This document shows positions 28,787 through 29,997 of a stretch of DNA of 29,997 bases, one piece after another. The DNA comes from an uncultured bacterium. Its GTDB lineage: Bacteria > Patescibacteriota > Gracilibacteria > BD1-5 > UBA6164. Under the pieces are notes generated by a model. It was not told the DNA's origin, made no database searches, and was given only the letters and a program-made list of their open reading frames with translations. The translations under genes and the position numbers were made by a program. The stretch is from NCBI GenBank assembly GCA_947311335.1, contig CAMZKR010000056.1:1-29997 (forward strand), read 5' to 3'. The stretch's first letter is position 1. Each line of letters begins with the position of its first letter.

Positions 28787-29997
28787 ATGTTAAATATAAA
28801 AGTTGATTTTCCAATTTTTTCTAATAATAAAGATTTAATATATCTTGATAGTACAGCTACAGCTCAAAAACCAAGTTATGTGATAGATGCAATTAAGGAG
28901 TATGAAGAAAATTATTATTCTAATATACATAGATGAACTTATAATATAGCTGAGAAGTCAGAGAAAATGTATAAAGAATCTAAGAAAAAAGTTGCTAAAT
29001 TTTTAAATGTAGATAATTGGAGAGAAATAATCTATAGTTATAATTCAACATATGCTTCAAATCTACTTATTGGTTCAATTAGAAAAAGTTCTTTATTAAA
29101 AAAATGAGATAAAGTTTTAGTAAGTATAGTTGAACATCATGCAAATATTGTTCCATGGCTTATTTTAAAAGAAGAAATATGAATAGAATTAGAATATATA
29201 AAAATAAAAAATGATTATACTTTAGATTATTTAGATTTGGAAAAAAAACTTAATGAAGATATTAAAATTATATCTATAACACAAGTTTCAAATGTAACTT
29301 GAGAAATTTTTAATTTAGAAAAAATAAAAAATTTATTAAATAAAAAATATAAAAAAGATAAACCAATATTTATAGTTGATGCATCTCAAAGTTTTCCTCA
29401 CTTTAAGGTTGATGTTAATAAAATTTGATGTGATGCTATGTTTTTTACTTGACATAAATTTATGGCTAGCTGATGAATTTGAATATTGTGGTGAAAAAAA
29501 GAATTCTTAAATAATTTACAACCTGTATTTTCTTGAGGATGAGCTATATCAAGTGTAGCGAAATGATGTTATAAACCAGCTTGACTTCCAGATAAATTTG
29601 AAGCTGGAACGCCTAATTTACCTTGAGCAATTAGTGTATTAAAAGCCTTAGAATATATTGAAAAAATTTGATGATATAAAAAAATAAATGAAATAGAGGA
29701 TAAGTTAATAAAATATACTTTAAGTAAATTTAATTCTTTTAAATGAATAAATCTTATTGGTTGAATAAACCCAGAAACAAGGGTAGGAGTTTTTAGTTTT
29801 ATAGTTAAATGAATACATTCACATGATATTGCAGAGTATTTTGCTGAAAAAAATATTTGTATTAGAGCAGGGCAACATTGTGCAGAACCTTTAATGATTG
29901 AACTTTGAGTTAATCATACTTGTAGAATGAGTTTATATTTATATAATACATTTGATGATATAGATCATTTTTTTAAAGTATTAAAAAATGCAAAAAA
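28787..29997 (+). CDS. sufS: cysteine desulfurase SufS (3' end cut by window)
   Basis: 403 codons are visible, close to the full family length of about 405-410. It is a PLP enzyme that takes sulfur from cysteine for SufBCD. YLDSTATAQKPSYVIDAIKE begins the enzyme. SIVEHHANIVPWLIL, FIVDASQSFPHFKVDV and FFTGHKFMASGGIGILWG follow, with the PLP lysine at 224. FEAGTPNLPGAIS comes later. The catalytic Cys is residue 365 in RAGQHCAEPLM, a short loop as in group II (SufS type) desulfurases. Lysine and cysteine positions match E. coli SufS closely (K226, C364). It overlaps nothing and lies 9 nt after sufD. Confidence 0.96.

Overview
The window is AT-rich, bacterial, and reads correctly only if TGA codes for glycine (genetic code 25). 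Under the standard code almost every gene breaks into pieces. With TGA as Gly, 31 long or well-supported reading frames open, all ending in TAA or TAG. TGA then falls on invariant glycines, such as the Walker A loop of SufC, the G1 loop of IF-2, the GyrA box QRRGGKG and all 11 glycines of S13. TGG still encodes the conserved tryptophans. This code is known from Absconditabacteria (SR1) and Gracilibacteria (BD1-5), small probably host-dependent CPR/Patescibacteria. The window alone does not decide between the two.

Layout. 1-187: a GC-richer inverted-repeat element beside AT-rich spacer. 188-1846 (minus): a membrane-anchored helical protein and the RNA-binding protein Jag/KhpB. 1997-10246 (plus): a long translation cluster, infB - cNMP-binding protein - infA - rpmJ - rpsM - rpsK - rpsD - rpoA - rplQ - rplM - rpsI - rpsL - rpsG - rpmA, closed by a strong hairpin terminator. 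It joins pieces of the alpha, str, L13-S9 and other operons into one array. 10363-12145 (plus): two exported proteins, one Cys-rich and one Asp-rich with a C-terminal membrane anchor. 12152-13330 (minus): a GlmU-like sugar nucleotidyltransferase. 13503-16049 (plus): gyrA. 16072-19461 (minus): an unrecognised helical protein of 1129 residues. 19613-23197 (plus): a short alaS, a UPF0173 metal hydrolase and a YvcK/CofD-family protein. 23198-25640 (mostly minus): a small coiled-coil protein, recR, a possible short plus-strand transcript, an FtsL-like divisome protein and rsmH. 25924 to the end (plus): sufC-sufB-sufD-sufS, with sufS cut by the window edge.

Functionally this is mostly core machinery: translation, transcription, DNA topology and repair, division and Fe-S cluster assembly. 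The lineage-specific material is the exported pair at 10.4-12.1 kb, the giant helical protein, the membrane protein next to Jag and the short-transcript locus. Most start codons have no Shine-Dalgarno sequence. Several intergenic regions hold palindromes or hairpins not explained by genes, above all a perfect 17-bp palindrome over the suf promoter. I saw no tRNA, rRNA, CRISPR array, insertion sequence or phage gene.
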